Positions 38,186 through 46,861 of a stretch of 64,000 nt of DNA are shown here, piece by piece. The position numbers were made by a program, and so were the translations under genes. Source of the DNA: Hoylesella loescheii DSM 19665 = JCM 12249 = ATCC 15930 (GTDB lineage: Bacteria > Bacteroidota > Bacteroidia > Bacteroidales > Bacteroidaceae); assembly GCF_000378085.1 (NCBI RefSeq), contig NZ_KB899210.1, positions 1-64,000 on the forward strand, given 5' to 3'. The notes under the pieces are model-generated. The model had not been told where the DNA came from. It saw only the letters and a list, made by a program, of their open reading frames with translations, and made no database searches. How positions within the stretch are numbered: the first letter of the stretch is position 1; each line of letters opens with the position of its first letter.

Positions 38186-38293
38186 TGTTAAACATGTTTT
38201 GGACGGCTGTTCCATATCATCCGGAATGCTGTTCCAGTTGAATTGGAACACTGTTCCAACTTATCTGGAACAGGGTTCCATCTTAGCTGTAAC
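38186..38293. repeat. Palindromic repeat array, family A, copy 2
   Basis: Five units of about 22 bp with GTTCCA/TGGAAC arms, for example GTTCCAGTTGAATTGGAAC and GTTCCAACTTATCTGGAAC. It opens with GTTAAAC and closes with TTAGCTGTAAC, matching copy 3 and, in inverted form, the start of copy 1. Confidence 0.8.
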
Positions 38294-38439
38294 AAGGCGG
38301 GAGCTGAAAAAGCTCACTACAAGAGCTTAACGAGTGGGGAATGAAAGGTGGCGTTTGGAGGTAGGAAGGGTGAGTTGGTGGCGGTGATAGGCTGTGGAAT
38401 GAACGGCCTAGATAGTGCCAAGCTAGTATCAAACGTTAC

Positions 38440-38558
38440 GTGAATTCGGGATAAGATACGACGCATTCTTGAGCAAGATTAAATAAAAAACGAATGGCTA
38501 TCTCGCCGACTAGCGCTACGCGATAGTCGACATAGCGAACATCTCTTATCCCCAATTC
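38440..38558. repeat. Nested inverted-repeat element
   Basis: The outer arms GAATTCGGGATAAGA (38442-38456) and TCTTATCCCCAATTC (38544-38558) are complementary with one mismatch. Inside, CGACTA and TAGTCG enclose a GCG/CGC stem in the 38508-38530 region. Together they form a branched structure of about 120 bases. No coding sequence or known RNA was recognised. The rest of 38559-38944 shows nothing recognisable. Confidence 0.6.
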
Positions 38559-38944
38559 GCATCTTTTTATGTGTTTAGCACGCACGTTAGATGTGGAAGC
38601 CTGCAAAATAAGTTTGTGTTAGCTGCGAGGATACAACCCTTTGAAGTCTATTTGCAATCGTGCTGCTGTGGCGTAGACTAAGAAACGCGAATTTAAGATG
38701 ATGTTTCACGTGAATTTATTTTACAATAATAAGTACGTAAGTTTATGTTGTATAGCAACATATATGAGAGTTTTAACCTACGTTTTTTAACTATACGCGT
38801 TTAGTCGTTTGTAAAACGTGATCGTATGGACTATGTTTTGTACATCACCATGACAAGAAATACGTTTGGGGATGTTTCGAAATGGGGTAGGCGAAGCCGA
38901 AGGGTGGGGCGGCTGCAAGTGCAAAGTAGGCTCAATGCCTGCTG

Positions 38945-39826
38945 TTACGGCTTCAAAAAACGCTGGGTAAGACCTCCATATTCGTCTATACGACGGTCGC
39001 GAAAGAATGGCCACCAACGGCGCACTTGTTCGCTATGGGCTAGGTCTATGTCGATGATGGCGCATTGCTCTTCGGTGTCGTTGGCACGGAAAAGCAGTTC
39101 GCCTTGCGGTCCAGCTACAAACGAGCTACCCCAGAAGTTGATGCCGGGCGTTTGCTGGGATGGGTCGGGTTCGAAACCAACACGGTTAACTGCCACCACA
39201 GGCAATCCATTGGCAACAGCATGGGCACGTTGTATGGTGGTCCAAGCTTCGCGTTGGCGTTGTTGTTCGGCCTCGTCGTCGCTCGCAGCATAACCAATGG
39301 CGGTGGGATAGATAAGCATGTCGGCTCCACGCATAGCCATCAGGCGGGCTGCTTCGGGGTACCATTGGTCCCAACATACCAGCACGCCCAGTCGGCCAAC
39401 ACTGGTATCGATGGGTTGGAAACCCAAGTCGCCCGGTGTGAAATAAAACTTTTCGTAGTAGGCAGGATCATCGGGGATGTGCATTTTGCGATATATGCCA
39501 GCCACGCTGCCATCTTTTTCCATCACCACGGCTGTGTTATGGTAAAGTCCAGGAGCCCTTTTCTCGAACAGTGAAGTAACAATCACCACGCCATGTTCCT
39601 TAGCCAATTGGCCAAAAAACTGCGTAGACGGACCAGGAATAGGTTCGGCAAGGTCGAATATGTCTACTTGCTCTTCTTGACAGAAGTACAATGAGTTGTG
39701 CAACTCTTGCAAAACGATGAGTTGCGCGCCTTCCTTGGCCAGTTGGGCAATGCTGTTGGCCAAGCGGTTCATATTGTCTTGTATGTCGGCCGTATTGTGT
39801 TGCTGTATGATTCCTGTTCTAATCAT
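38945..39826 (-). CDS. aguB: N-carbamoylputrescine amidase
   Basis: 293 aa, the usual length. It is a nitrilase-superfamily enzyme with the catalytic triad in VLQELHN (E41), YRKMHIPDD (K114) and VLVCWDQWYPE (C151). The EKFYFTPGD and CWDQWYPEAARLMA segments are typical of AguB. It hydrolyses N-carbamoylputrescine to putrescine, CO2 and ammonia in the cytoplasm. It follows aguA by 19 bases in the same operon, giving the two-step conversion of agmatine to putrescine. Confidence 0.94.
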   Translation of the reverse strand: MIRTGIIQQHNTADIQDNMNRLANSIAQLAKEGAQLIVLQELHNSLYFCQEEQVDIFDLAEPIPGPSTQFFGQLAKEHGVVIVTSLFEKRAPGLYHNTAVVMEKDGSVAGIYRKMHIPDDPAYYEKFYFTPGDLGFQPIDTSVGRLGVLVCWDQWYPEAARLMAMRGADMLIYPTAIGYAASDDEAEQQRQREAWTTIQRAHAVANGLPVVAVNRVGFEPDPSQQTPGINFWGSSFVAGPQGELLFRANDTEEQCAIIDIDLAHSEQVRRWWPFFRDRRIDEYGGLTQRFLKP

Positions 39827-39845
39827 TTCTTTCTTTGTCGTGGAT

Positions 39846-40931
39846 TTATGGGTTATTGGCTATCACGCCTTGTGGAAACTGCATGGTGAGACAGTGCAGC
39901 GAACCGTGTTGTCTGATGACGGTTCGTGCGTCTATGCCGATAATTTCGCGATAAGGATAGGCTTGGGCAATAGTTTGCAGGGCCCGCCTGTCCTTCTCGG
40001 GCTGTGCGTAAGTGGGGCAGATAACGGCCCCGTTGATGATAAGGAAGTTGGCGTAGGTGGCAGGAAGGCGTTCGCCTTCGTCGTAAATGGCGTCGGGCAT
40101 GGGCAAACGCAGTAGCCTATAAGGCATACCTGATGCCGTGCGGAGGCCCTTTAGCTGGTTCTCTAAGGCCAAGAAGTCCTCAAATTGTTCGTCGTGGCTG
40201 TCGTCGCAACCCACATATAGCAGGGTGTTTTCGGGTGCGGTGCGCACAATGGTATCGATATGGCCATCCGTATCGTCGCCAATCAGATTGCCATGGTCTA
40301 GCCACACCACACGTTCAGCTCTCAACGCAGCTTTCAGGCGTTGTTCGATATCGTGTTTAGTCATAGGTTGGTTACGATGCGGAGCCAGCAAACATTGCGA
40401 GGTTGTAAACACCGTACCCTTGCCGTCGCTCTCGATGGCGCCCCCTTCAAGCACAAAATCGTCGTGACTTTCAAATGTTCCGTTGAGCATTCCCTCGTGA
40501 TACAGGCTTTGTGTTATGGCGTTGTCTTTGTCGGCAGCAAATTTATCGCCCCATCCATTGAAACGAAAGTCGAGCAAGGTGTTTTGCACCGTAAAGCCGT
40601 TATTGGTTTTGCTGCCCGTAAGCGTTATGGCAGCGTGGTCTCTGGCCCATGTGTCGTTGGTGTCGCATTGGTGAAACAGCACGTTGCGTAATCGTTCCAT
40701 GCCCAAGTTTCGCATAAGCGTGGCTTTCACCTCATCGGTGTCGGGGGCTACGATAAGCACCTTTTCGTATTTGGCAATGGCTCGAGTAAGTTCCACAAAC
40801 ACCTTCGTGATGTCGGGCAAAATGGGTGCCCAGTCGGTTTTTGCATGCGGCCAAGTAAGCTGCACACCGCTTTGCTCGTGCCATTCGGCAGGTAGGTATA
40901 GCGTCATGTCGATGTTGTTGGATGTTGCCAT
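39846..40931 (-). CDS. aguA: Agmatine deiminase
   Basis: 361 aa, in the peptidyl-arginine-deiminase-like fold. Family motifs are HEQSGVQLTWPHAKTDW at the N-terminus, TWARDHAAITL, FVLEGGAIESDGKGT, DGHIDTIVR and the catalytic-Cys region GSLHCLTMQFPQG (C347). It converts agmatine to N-carbamoylputrescine and ammonia. The operon with aguB points to putrescine synthesis or use of agmatine as a nitrogen source. A TAACTTTG -7 element lies at 40959-40966 on the minus strand, close to the start. Confidence 0.94.
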   Translation of the reverse strand: MATSNNIDMTLYLPAEWHEQSGVQLTWPHAKTDWAPILPDITKVFVELTRAIAKYEKVLIVAPDTDEVKATLMRNLGMERLRNVLFHQCDTNDTWARDHAAITLTGSKTNNGFTVQNTLLDFRFNGWGDKFAADKDNAITQSLYHEGMLNGTFESHDDFVLEGGAIESDGKGTVFTTSQCLLAPHRNQPMTKHDIEQRLKAALRAERVVWLDHGNLIGDDTDGHIDTIVRTAPENTLLYVGCDDSHDEQFEDFLALENQLKGLRTASGMPYRLLRLPMPDAIYDEGERLPATYANFLIINGAVICPTYAQPEKDRRALQTIAQAYPYREIIGIDARTVIRQHGSLHCLTMQFPQGVIANNP

Positions 40932-40958
40932 AATGATAAATCTCCTTCGTTCCTATTG

Positions 40959-40966
40959 CAAAGTTA
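40959..40966 (-). promoter_or_regulatory. Candidate -7 element for aguA-aguB
   Basis: CAAAGTTA on the plus strand reads TAACTTTG on the minus strand, 28 bases upstream of the aguA start. No convincing -33 TTTG is seen at the usual distance. Confidence 0.5.
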
Positions 40967-41009
40967 GTGTAAAAAGACAAAAAACGACACGTTTGTGAAC
41001 TTTTCTTTG

Positions 41010-41017
41010 TATTTTTG
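41010..41017 (+). promoter_or_regulatory. Candidate -7 element for fetA-fetB
   Basis: TATTTTTG fits TAnnTTTG. A TTTG at 40992-40995 is only 14 bases upstream, shorter than usual. The leader would be about 120 bases. Confidence 0.4.
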
Positions 41018-41143
41018 TAGCCAATTCATTATTTTGAACAAGCCTGTAACATCTGGCGCGAACCGTACCTTGGCCATACCTGCATTTGTCTCTATGCACA
41101 TGCGCGCCTTGCCTAACCTTCGCACCAAAACACATTATAATAT

Positions 41144-41782
41144 ATGACGGTAGAAATGAAAGACGCCAGCCTTGCGTTAGAGGGTAAGAACCTGTTCCAC
41201 AACCTTTCGTTCGTGGTTAGCGGGGGCGAGATGCTTTGCGTAATGGGCGAGTCGGGATGCGGAAAAACTACGCTTTTACGATGTATTTTGGGTTTTCAAC
41301 CGCTCGACGAGGGGGCTGTAAGCATTGGCGGAACAGAGCTTACACCACTTTCTGCCGAGTATATGCGTAGCATGATGGCCTATATACCACAAGAAATGAA
41401 CCTGCCTTGCAACACGGTGGCCGAGCTTGTAGCCTTACCTTACCAGCTGCGGGTGAACCGCGACAAGCGCTTTTCTAAGGAAGCGCTGATGGATCAATGG
41501 CAGCGGCTGCGACTAGACGAGGCCTTATATGGCAAACAACTGGCCGAAGTGAGCGGAGGCGAACGACAACGCATAATGCTTTCGATGGTTGGAATGCTCG
41601 ACAAGAAGGTGGTGCTTGTAGACGAACCCACGTCGGCCTTAGACGTAGAAAGCTCGTTGCTTGTTGCCGGATACCTGCAAGGCTTGGCCAAACGAGGAAC
41701 GGCCATCATCGCCGTGAGCCACGATAGGGCTTTCGCAGGACAGTGCGACAAGACCTTGATGCTTAATCTCCACGACCAATAA
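41144..41782 (+). CDS. fetA: ABC transporter ATP-binding protein, FetA-like
   Basis: 212 aa. Walker A is GESGCGKTT (residues 35-43), the ABC signature is VSGGERQRI and Walker B is KVVLVDEPTSALD, followed by the switch His in AVSHDRAF. It pairs with the FetB-type permease 22 bases downstream. In E. coli FetAB exports iron and protects against peroxide stress. Family members have also been proposed to move other metals, so the ion is inference. Confidence 0.87.
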   Translation: MTVEMKDASLALEGKNLFHNLSFVVSGGEMLCVMGESGCGKTTLLRCILGFQPLDEGAVSIGGTELTPLSAEYMRSMMAYIPQEMNLPCNTVAELVALPYQLRVNRDKRFSKEALMDQWQRLRLDEALYGKQLAEVSGGERQRIMLSMVGMLDKKVVLVDEPTSALDVESSLLVAGYLQGLAKRGTAIIAVSHDRAFAGQCDKTLMLNLHDQ

Positions 41783-41804
41783 CCCCCTAAAACCCTGCTC
41801 CCAT

Positions 41805-42584
41805 ATGAATATATCCATCATCGGAATGCTCCTTACGTTACTCTTGGTGCTTGTTCCGCTTTACTTTTTCCATTATTTCAAGGTGCCCCTCATCCGTTCT
41901 ACCATCATCTCTACGTTACGTATGGTGGTGCAGATGTCGCTCATAGGCCTTTATCTAGAATTTCTTTTCAGCTACAACGATTGGCTGGTCAATGTGCTTT
42001 GGTTTGTATTGATGGTGCTAGTGGCTTCGGTAACAGCAGTTAATCGCACCCGTCTACGCATGCGACTGATGCTTATGCCCATAGCCGTTGGCCTTGGTGT
42101 GGGGGCTCTCGTGGTATGTATGTATGCCCTTTTTGTGGTGTTGCGCCTGTCTAATCCTTTCGATGCGCGCTACTTTATACCTGTTATGGGCATCCTTTTG
42201 GGCAATATGCTTGGGGTGAACGTGCTGTCGTTGAGTACCTACTACCATGGTTTGCAGCGCGAAAGACAATTGTATTTCTACCTCTTGGGCAATGGCGCAA
42301 CGCGTTTAGAAGCCCTAACGCCCTTTATAAGGCAAGCCATAGAAAAATCTTTTATGCCTTGTATTGCCAATATGGCAGTGATGGGGCTGGTTAGTTTCCC
42401 AGGAACGATGATCGGACAGATATTAGGTGGGGCGACACCTGATACCGCTGTGCGCTATCAGATACTTATTTCGTGCATCACTTTCTGTGCTCCCATGGTC
42501 TCGCTCATTGTTACACTTTACCTTGCTCACCGCTTTTCGTTCGATAAGCACGGGCGTCTTCTCAATGTCTTGAAGGCTGACTAA
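41805..42584 (+). CDS. fetB: ABC transporter permease, FetB/UPF0014 family
   Basis: 259 aa with about seven membrane segments. Conserved family stretches include STIISTLRMVVQMSLIGLYLEFLF, VMGILLGNMLGVNVLSLSTYYHGL, LLGNGATRLEALTPFIRQAIEKSFMPCIANMAVMGLVSFPGTMIGQILGG. It forms the membrane half of the putative metal exporter with FetA. The short inverted repeat ACTAATT/AATTAGT at 42580-42600, spanning its stop codon, may help end the transcript. Confidence 0.9.
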   Translation: MNISIIGMLLTLLLVLVPLYFFHYFKVPLIRSTIISTLRMVVQMSLIGLYLEFLFSYNDWLVNVLWFVLMVLVASVTAVNRTRLRMRLMLMPIAVGLGVGALVVCMYALFVVLRLSNPFDARYFIPVMGILLGNMLGVNVLSLSTYYHGLQRERQLYFYLLGNGATRLEALTPFIRQAIEKSFMPCIANMAVMGLVSFPGTMIGQILGGATPDTAVRYQILISCITFCAPMVSLIVTLYLAHRFSFDKHGRLLNVLKAD

Positions 42585-42602
42585 TTGTCTGTTAATTAGT
42601 GG

Positions 42603-42635
42603 TTGACGTAGGTCAATCGGCTTGACGTGTGTCAA
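42603..42635. promoter_or_regulatory. Two Crp/Fnr-type dyads
   Basis: TTGACGTAGGTCAA at 42603-42616 and TTGACGTGTGTCAA at 42622-42635 are two near-identical TTGAC-N4-GTCAA palindromes with centres 19 bases apart. This is the geometry of Crp/Fnr-family operators. The nearer centre is about 80 bases upstream of the predicted start of the 34-codon gene, suiting an activator. Which regulator binds is not known from the sequence. Confidence 0.65.
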
Positions 42636-42672
42636 AAATATGGCTGTAAAATGCCATTTTACGATAAAATTG

Positions 42673-42703
42673 TTTGCGCACACAGTTTAAGGCCTTAACT
42701 TTG
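42673..42703 (+). promoter_or_regulatory. Strong Bacteroidetes promoter of the 34-codon gene
   Basis: TTTG at 42673-42676, 19 bases, then TAACTTTG at 42696-42703: a full match with the same -7 octamer and spacing as the promoter at 36463. The start would be near 42709. Confidence 0.88.
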
Positions 42704-42818
42704 CATTGTGTTTAGCGAATATCGCTTAAAGTCTTAAAAAGACAATTTCAGGATAACACGATGTGAAGATGCATCGCACAGAACATTAGGAAGATTAAAA
42801 TAAGAAAGGAAAAAAGTT

Positions 42819-42923
42819 ATGAGAAAGATGGTTAAGAAAATTGTAACGAGCGATAAGTTTAACAAATACTGTGTAAACGTGCTCAAAATGTACAATTACG
42901 GCCGTGTAAACGTGCCCGTTTAA
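42819..42923 (+). CDS. Small basic protein of 34 aa, unknown function
   Basis: ATG at 42819 to TAA at 42921; the product runs from MRKMVKKIVTSDKFNKYCVN to MYNYGRVNVPV. A purine-rich stretch (AAGAAAGGAAAAAAG) stands just upstream. The gene sits alone between a full promoter (110-base leader) and a strong terminator, with two dyad operators upstream, so the unit is certainly transcribed and probably regulated. The peptide is basic (eight Lys/Arg in the first 20), has no membrane segment and one Cys. It could be a leader peptide, but no structural gene follows on the same strand, so a stand-alone small protein or dual-function RNA is more likely. I do not recognise its family. Confidence 0.65.
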   Translation: MRKMVKKIVTSDKFNKYCVNVLKMYNYGRVNVPV

Positions 42924-42954
42924 AGAGAGAAATCAACGAATTTAAATATCACTG

Positions 42955-43001
42955 AAAGTGGTCGTTGTCGTGTCGAAAGGCAGACAACGGCCACTTTTTT
43001 T
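42955..43001 (+). terminator. Strong rho-independent terminator
   Basis: AAAGTGGTCGTTGTC at 42955-42969 pairs with GACAACGGCCACTTT at 42983-42997 (one G-T pair) and is followed by a T run. It closes the 34-codon transcription unit. The remainder, 43002-43248, shows no gene. Confidence 0.92.
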
Positions 43002-43248
43002 GTTCTTGTTTGTGCGACTTTGAGGCCTGTTTCCTATATTCTCTAGTCATCTTAATCGGGCATTATATGCTTTGATAGCAACGAATTTCGTTCTCATCAT
43101 GAAAGCTGATGAGCGTGCCTGCCTGCGAATAATGGGTCAAGGTGAGGGACTGTTGTTGGCTTAAATTTAGTCTTGAGGCTGAAATTCATTATAAACAGCC
43201 GTTGTCTTCTATATCACCAGCGTACCGCTTACTAACCAATGTGCCCCT

Positions 43249-44103
43249 TTATTCAGATTTGAAACGGCGGAGAAGTAGGGTATTGGCGTTGGGCGAATAG
43301 AACGTCCACGCTGGAGTTACAAGGCGTGTGCCATTGGAAGAGGGGCTAAACCACTGGGGGAAGACCTCTATTTCTTGCGCTGGCATGAAGCTTTGGGCCA
43401 ACAAAACAACGCGTTCGCCCTTGTCATTCTCGGCTACGTCTACCACCATCTCAGCGTGTCCAGGGAATCCACCCTTTATAATCACGTCGCCCGCTTGAAT
43501 ATCTGTTGCCCAACAGCGACCAATGGGCTTGAGTTCTTGGCTTAACGAGGCAGTGCCTGCATACTGAAACACGAGGTTGAGGTACTTTCTAAACGATTGG
43601 TAGCCATAGTCGGCCTTCTGTGTTTTTACCCAAGCATTGTTGTTGCGTATGCGATATCCCTGCGCCCACTTGGCATATTCGGCTTTAAAACCATTGGTAA
43701 AACAGAAGCTTATTTTGGCATATTGCCGTGTTTTCCATAAATACGAGGCCCGAAGAAAGATGATGGCGTCGGCACATTGTTCGTTAGCGCTTTTGCCAAA
43801 GTCCATATTCACAACGGCACCAGCGTATTTTCGCTCTTTAACCTGACCAGTGTGGTAGTGCAAATCGCTACCAGCTGGCTTCAATGGCAGGTTGCGCAGA
43901 AAGTGTGCAAAGCTTCCTTCGGTCACGTCTACTCGCTTATATCCTTGCGGGGCAGGAATGCGCGCAGCCAAATTGTTGGCCATAGGCCGTTTTTCTTGTT
44001 CGGTTTTAGCCCGTTCGGGCTTGCTGTTGGTTTGTGCATTACAGGCCGTCAGCGCGGTTATGGCACAAAGTATCAGCAGTGTTATGGTTCTAGTTCTTTG
44101 CAT
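43249..44103 (-). CDS. DUF4846-family lipoprotein
   Basis: 284 aa. The N-terminus (MQRTRTITLLILCAITALTAC) ends in a lipobox, Cys21. The mature part contains PAPQGYKRVDVTEGSFAHFLRNLPL, YHTGQVKERKYAGAVVNMDFGKSANEQCADAIIFLRASYLW, and AGDVIIKGGFPGHAEMVVDVAEN, which I recognise as the DUF4846 family of Bacteroidetes. The GHAEMVVDVA segment with nearby Cys/His suggests an NlpC/P60-like or transglutaminase-like fold, but activity is unproven. Cell-envelope location is likely. Confidence 0.75.
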   Translation of the reverse strand: MQRTRTITLLILCAITALTACNAQTNSKPERAKTEQEKRPMANNLAARIPAPQGYKRVDVTEGSFAHFLRNLPLKPAGSDLHYHTGQVKERKYAGAVVNMDFGKSANEQCADAIIFLRASYLWKTRQYAKISFCFTNGFKAEYAKWAQGYRIRNNNAWVKTQKADYGYQSFRKYLNLVFQYAGTASLSQELKPIGRCWATDIQAGDVIIKGGFPGHAEMVVDVAENDKGERVVLLAQSFMPAQEIEVFPQWFSPSSNGTRLVTPAWTFYSPNANTLLLRRFKSE

Positions 44104-44181
44104 GTTGGTTATAATTTATTGAATTTATTCATGTGTAAATAGGTTAATACAACGTCTGACCAGATTTGGAGAGAAGCGTTG

Positions 44182-46602
44182 TTACTTCACTACTCCTGCA
44201 TCATTGTCAGCATTGTCCATTTGCTTTTGCAGGTTGCGCACCTTTCCTTTCCTGAAGCTATAGCTGAGGGAGAGCTGCACAAGGTTGTCGTTGTATTTCT
44301 GAAAAACATGTGATGTGCTGCTAATAAGTTTGCTATTAAGTGTCGAAACCGTTGTGGTTGCCGTCATGAAGGGATTGTTTACGCTGAGGGTGAAACGCAA
44401 ACGGCGGATGTTATAATAGGCACTTAGTTGCAAGTTGGGTGCTGTGCGCGTCTTTGTTTCGTTGAACATGGTGGTGATTGCCGAACGGAAGTTGCCTTGT
44501 ATGCCCCATTTGGGACGGTCGTAGGTGAGGGATAGACCGCCAATTATGTCCGTGTAGGTGGTGAAAAAACTTAAACCGTTGTTGATGTAGCGGTTAAGGG
44601 TGAGCCACCCCGATACTTTAAATGCTTGCGAAAAGAGGCTCTGACTGGCGTAAAGACGCACTTGCAAATGGGTGAAACTGTGTTGGTTGGACTGTGTATA
44701 GACGAACATGTTGGTTGCAGCATCGTAGATGGGTGGGTTGTTGGTAAAAGGATTGGCGCTGTATTGTATGTAGGTGGCGAGGCCGAGCATGGTTTCTCGT
44801 TTGTGAAAGCTAAGCGAGAGCTGGTTGATGTAGGCCTGATAGGGCTTGAGGTGTGGATTACCTTGTCTCAATTCGTATTCGGATCGCGTTTGAACGAAAC
44901 TTGATAGCATGGCCAGTTGGGGTTCAACGGGATTGATACCAAGGTGATATTGTAGCCTAAATGCTTTAGAAATCGAGTAAGATAGGGTGAGGAATGGACG
45001 GAAGAAATGGTACTTTGCGATAAGACTATCGCTCTTCATGCGGTAAAATGAGTAGCCACCACCAACCGAATAGCTTAGCTTGCCCAACGTTCCGCTTAGT
45101 TCTATATAGTCGTAATTGTTGAAATTGAATAGGGATGTGGGGCTTGTTCCATTGGTTGCCACATAAGTGTTGTGGGTGTTGGATAGGCGATTGTACGTAC
45201 CGATGGTAAGGTTGAGCCAGTTAGAGAAGGGTTGTTTGAAGACAATCTCGCCAATAATAGACTTGTGTTGGCCGTCAACATCGTAGGCATTGGTAAATGC
45301 GGGTTGTGCAGCGGCATGGTAAGCCTTGCTGTACGCTCTGTGATAGTCGCTGCCGATGTATGTCGCTGTAAGGTTAGCCAGCAGATTTGCATTGCTAGCG
45401 AATTGCTTATCGAGATAGAGGTCTAACGAAACGTTGTGGGTTTTGTCCTTGGTGAGCAACTCCTCGTAGAAAAATGGCGCATCATTGTGTTGTACACGAC
45501 TTGACGAAACGTTCTCTGGACGATAAGACGTGGTGTAATTAGCCATGACGTTGAAGAAAGAATTGCGCTCGTCTAGCAGTCGGTTATAATCCAATTCTAT
45601 GCTGCCACCACACAATCTGTATGTTCTGTCGTCGCCTTGGGCGTTAAGTGTCATATCGCTACTGGGGTAACGAAAGGTTTTATAGCTGTTGGCGAACACG
45701 CCACCCACATTTTTATAATGGCTGTTTACCTTGATGCTTAGTTGGTTTTTCAGCCCAATAAGCTTAAAATAGGCGTAGGCACTGCCCTGTTTGGTGGTTA
45801 GGGCGTTGGCGATTTGCACTCCGCCTTGCATTCCTTCGTATCCTCGTTTGGTGTGTACCAATAACACTGCGGCCACGCCATCGCCGTAAACGATGCCAGG
45901 GTTGTCGATGTATTCCACCCTGATGACGTCTTGTGGTTGCAGGGCTGCAAGGTCTGACTGGTTAGAAGGTACGCCATTGATGCGTATTTGCAGTGCACCA
46001 TTTTTCTGCGAAGATAGCGTTCGGTTCATTAAGTCGAATTGCAAGTCGGGTAACGCCATGCGTTGCAGCACGTCGTAGGCATCGGTGCTTTGTCGCTTTA
46101 TTGCGTCTGAGGGGTAGAAAATCCACCTGTCGGCTTCCTTCTGTAGGTTGGCCGACACCGTAATTTCACCTAGCAGCACGGTGTCGGGTTTTAAAAGAAG
46201 TTCGCCAAGATCTGTGTCTTTGTTCAATTCTGCGATAGTCAGCGTCATAGGTTTATAGCCTACGCTGGTTATGCGTAGATGATAGGAGTCTGAGGGAAGG
46301 CTGGTTAAGGCGAATTTGCCGTCTTCGTTACTCGCGATAGATGCTTTTGCACTTACTCCATCGGCTGCAAATAAGGTTATTTGCGCTGCCTTTATGGGTT
46401 TTCGCGTTGTGTAGTCGCTTATCTTACCGCTAAGGGAAAAACTTTGGGCGCAAACAATCTGTATGGCGCACAGCAACACGAGGCACAGCTTTTTGCGGAG
46501 AGAGAGGAAAGCTTGTGCCTGCGAACGCATGGTGTTCTTCTGTGTGTGATAGTCTGTCTTTTTAGGATAAGCCATAGTTGTATTTAACGTTAATTGGAAC
46601 AT
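44182..46602 (-). CDS. Outer-membrane beta-barrel protein of TonB-dependent-receptor type
   Basis: 806 aa from 46602; the signal peptide is MRSQAQAFLSLRKKLCLVLLCAIQIVCAQ, so the ATG at 46530 is an alternative start. A carboxypeptidase-regulatory-like domain follows (FSLSGKISDYTTRKPIKAAQITLF...GKFALTSLPSDSYHLRITSVGYKP). Next are a plug-like region (LQIRINGVPSNQSDLAALQPQDVIRVEYIDNPG) and a C-terminal barrel of the OMP_b-brl_3 type with many aromatic strands. No SusD partner is adjacent. The transported molecule is unknown; such proteins may also have a structural role. Promoter boxes lie at 46633-46664. Confidence 0.85.
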   Translation of the reverse strand: MFQLTLNTTMAYPKKTDYHTQKNTMRSQAQAFLSLRKKLCLVLLCAIQIVCAQSFSLSGKISDYTTRKPIKAAQITLFAADGVSAKASIASNEDGKFALTSLPSDSYHLRITSVGYKPMTLTIAELNKDTDLGELLLKPDTVLLGEITVSANLQKEADRWIFYPSDAIKRQSTDAYDVLQRMALPDLQFDLMNRTLSSQKNGALQIRINGVPSNQSDLAALQPQDVIRVEYIDNPGIVYGDGVAAVLLVHTKRGYEGMQGGVQIANALTTKQGSAYAYFKLIGLKNQLSIKVNSHYKNVGGVFANSYKTFRYPSSDMTLNAQGDDRTYRLCGGSIELDYNRLLDERNSFFNVMANYTTSYRPENVSSSRVQHNDAPFFYEELLTKDKTHNVSLDLYLDKQFASNANLLANLTATYIGSDYHRAYSKAYHAAAQPAFTNAYDVDGQHKSIIGEIVFKQPFSNWLNLTIGTYNRLSNTHNTYVATNGTSPTSLFNFNNYDYIELSGTLGKLSYSVGGGYSFYRMKSDSLIAKYHFFRPFLTLSYSISKAFRLQYHLGINPVEPQLAMLSSFVQTRSEYELRQGNPHLKPYQAYINQLSLSFHKRETMLGLATYIQYSANPFTNNPPIYDAATNMFVYTQSNQHSFTHLQVRLYASQSLFSQAFKVSGWLTLNRYINNGLSFFTTYTDIIGGLSLTYDRPKWGIQGNFRSAITTMFNETKTRTAPNLQLSAYYNIRRLRFTLSVNNPFMTATTTVSTLNSKLISSTSHVFQKYNDNLVQLSLSYSFRKGKVRNLQKQMDNADNDAGVVK

Positions 46603-46632
46603 TGCCTATAACGACAGTATTAGTTTGACGCT

Positions 46633-46664
46633 CAAATATACAATAAAAATTGTTAGCGAACAAT
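46633..46664 (-). promoter_or_regulatory. Promoter of the outer-membrane barrel gene
   Basis: On the minus strand ATTG (46664-46661), 20 bases, then TATATTTG (46640-46633). The -7 matches fully and the -33 is one base off. The start would be near 46627. Confidence 0.55.
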
Positions 46665-46861
46665 TATTTACTCTTTTTTATTTATTGCTATCAGTGTTAT
46701 TTAACTTTACGAAAGGGGCGATTCCGAGTTTACAGACCTACTTGAAAGGTTGCAAAGGTAAAGTGCAGGCAAGGTATGTCTTGGTAATTTGTCCACCAGT
46801 GAAGCTGAGTTGGTGATGCATTAGTTTTCCTTTGATAATCAAGTTTTAATGATGTTGGCGC

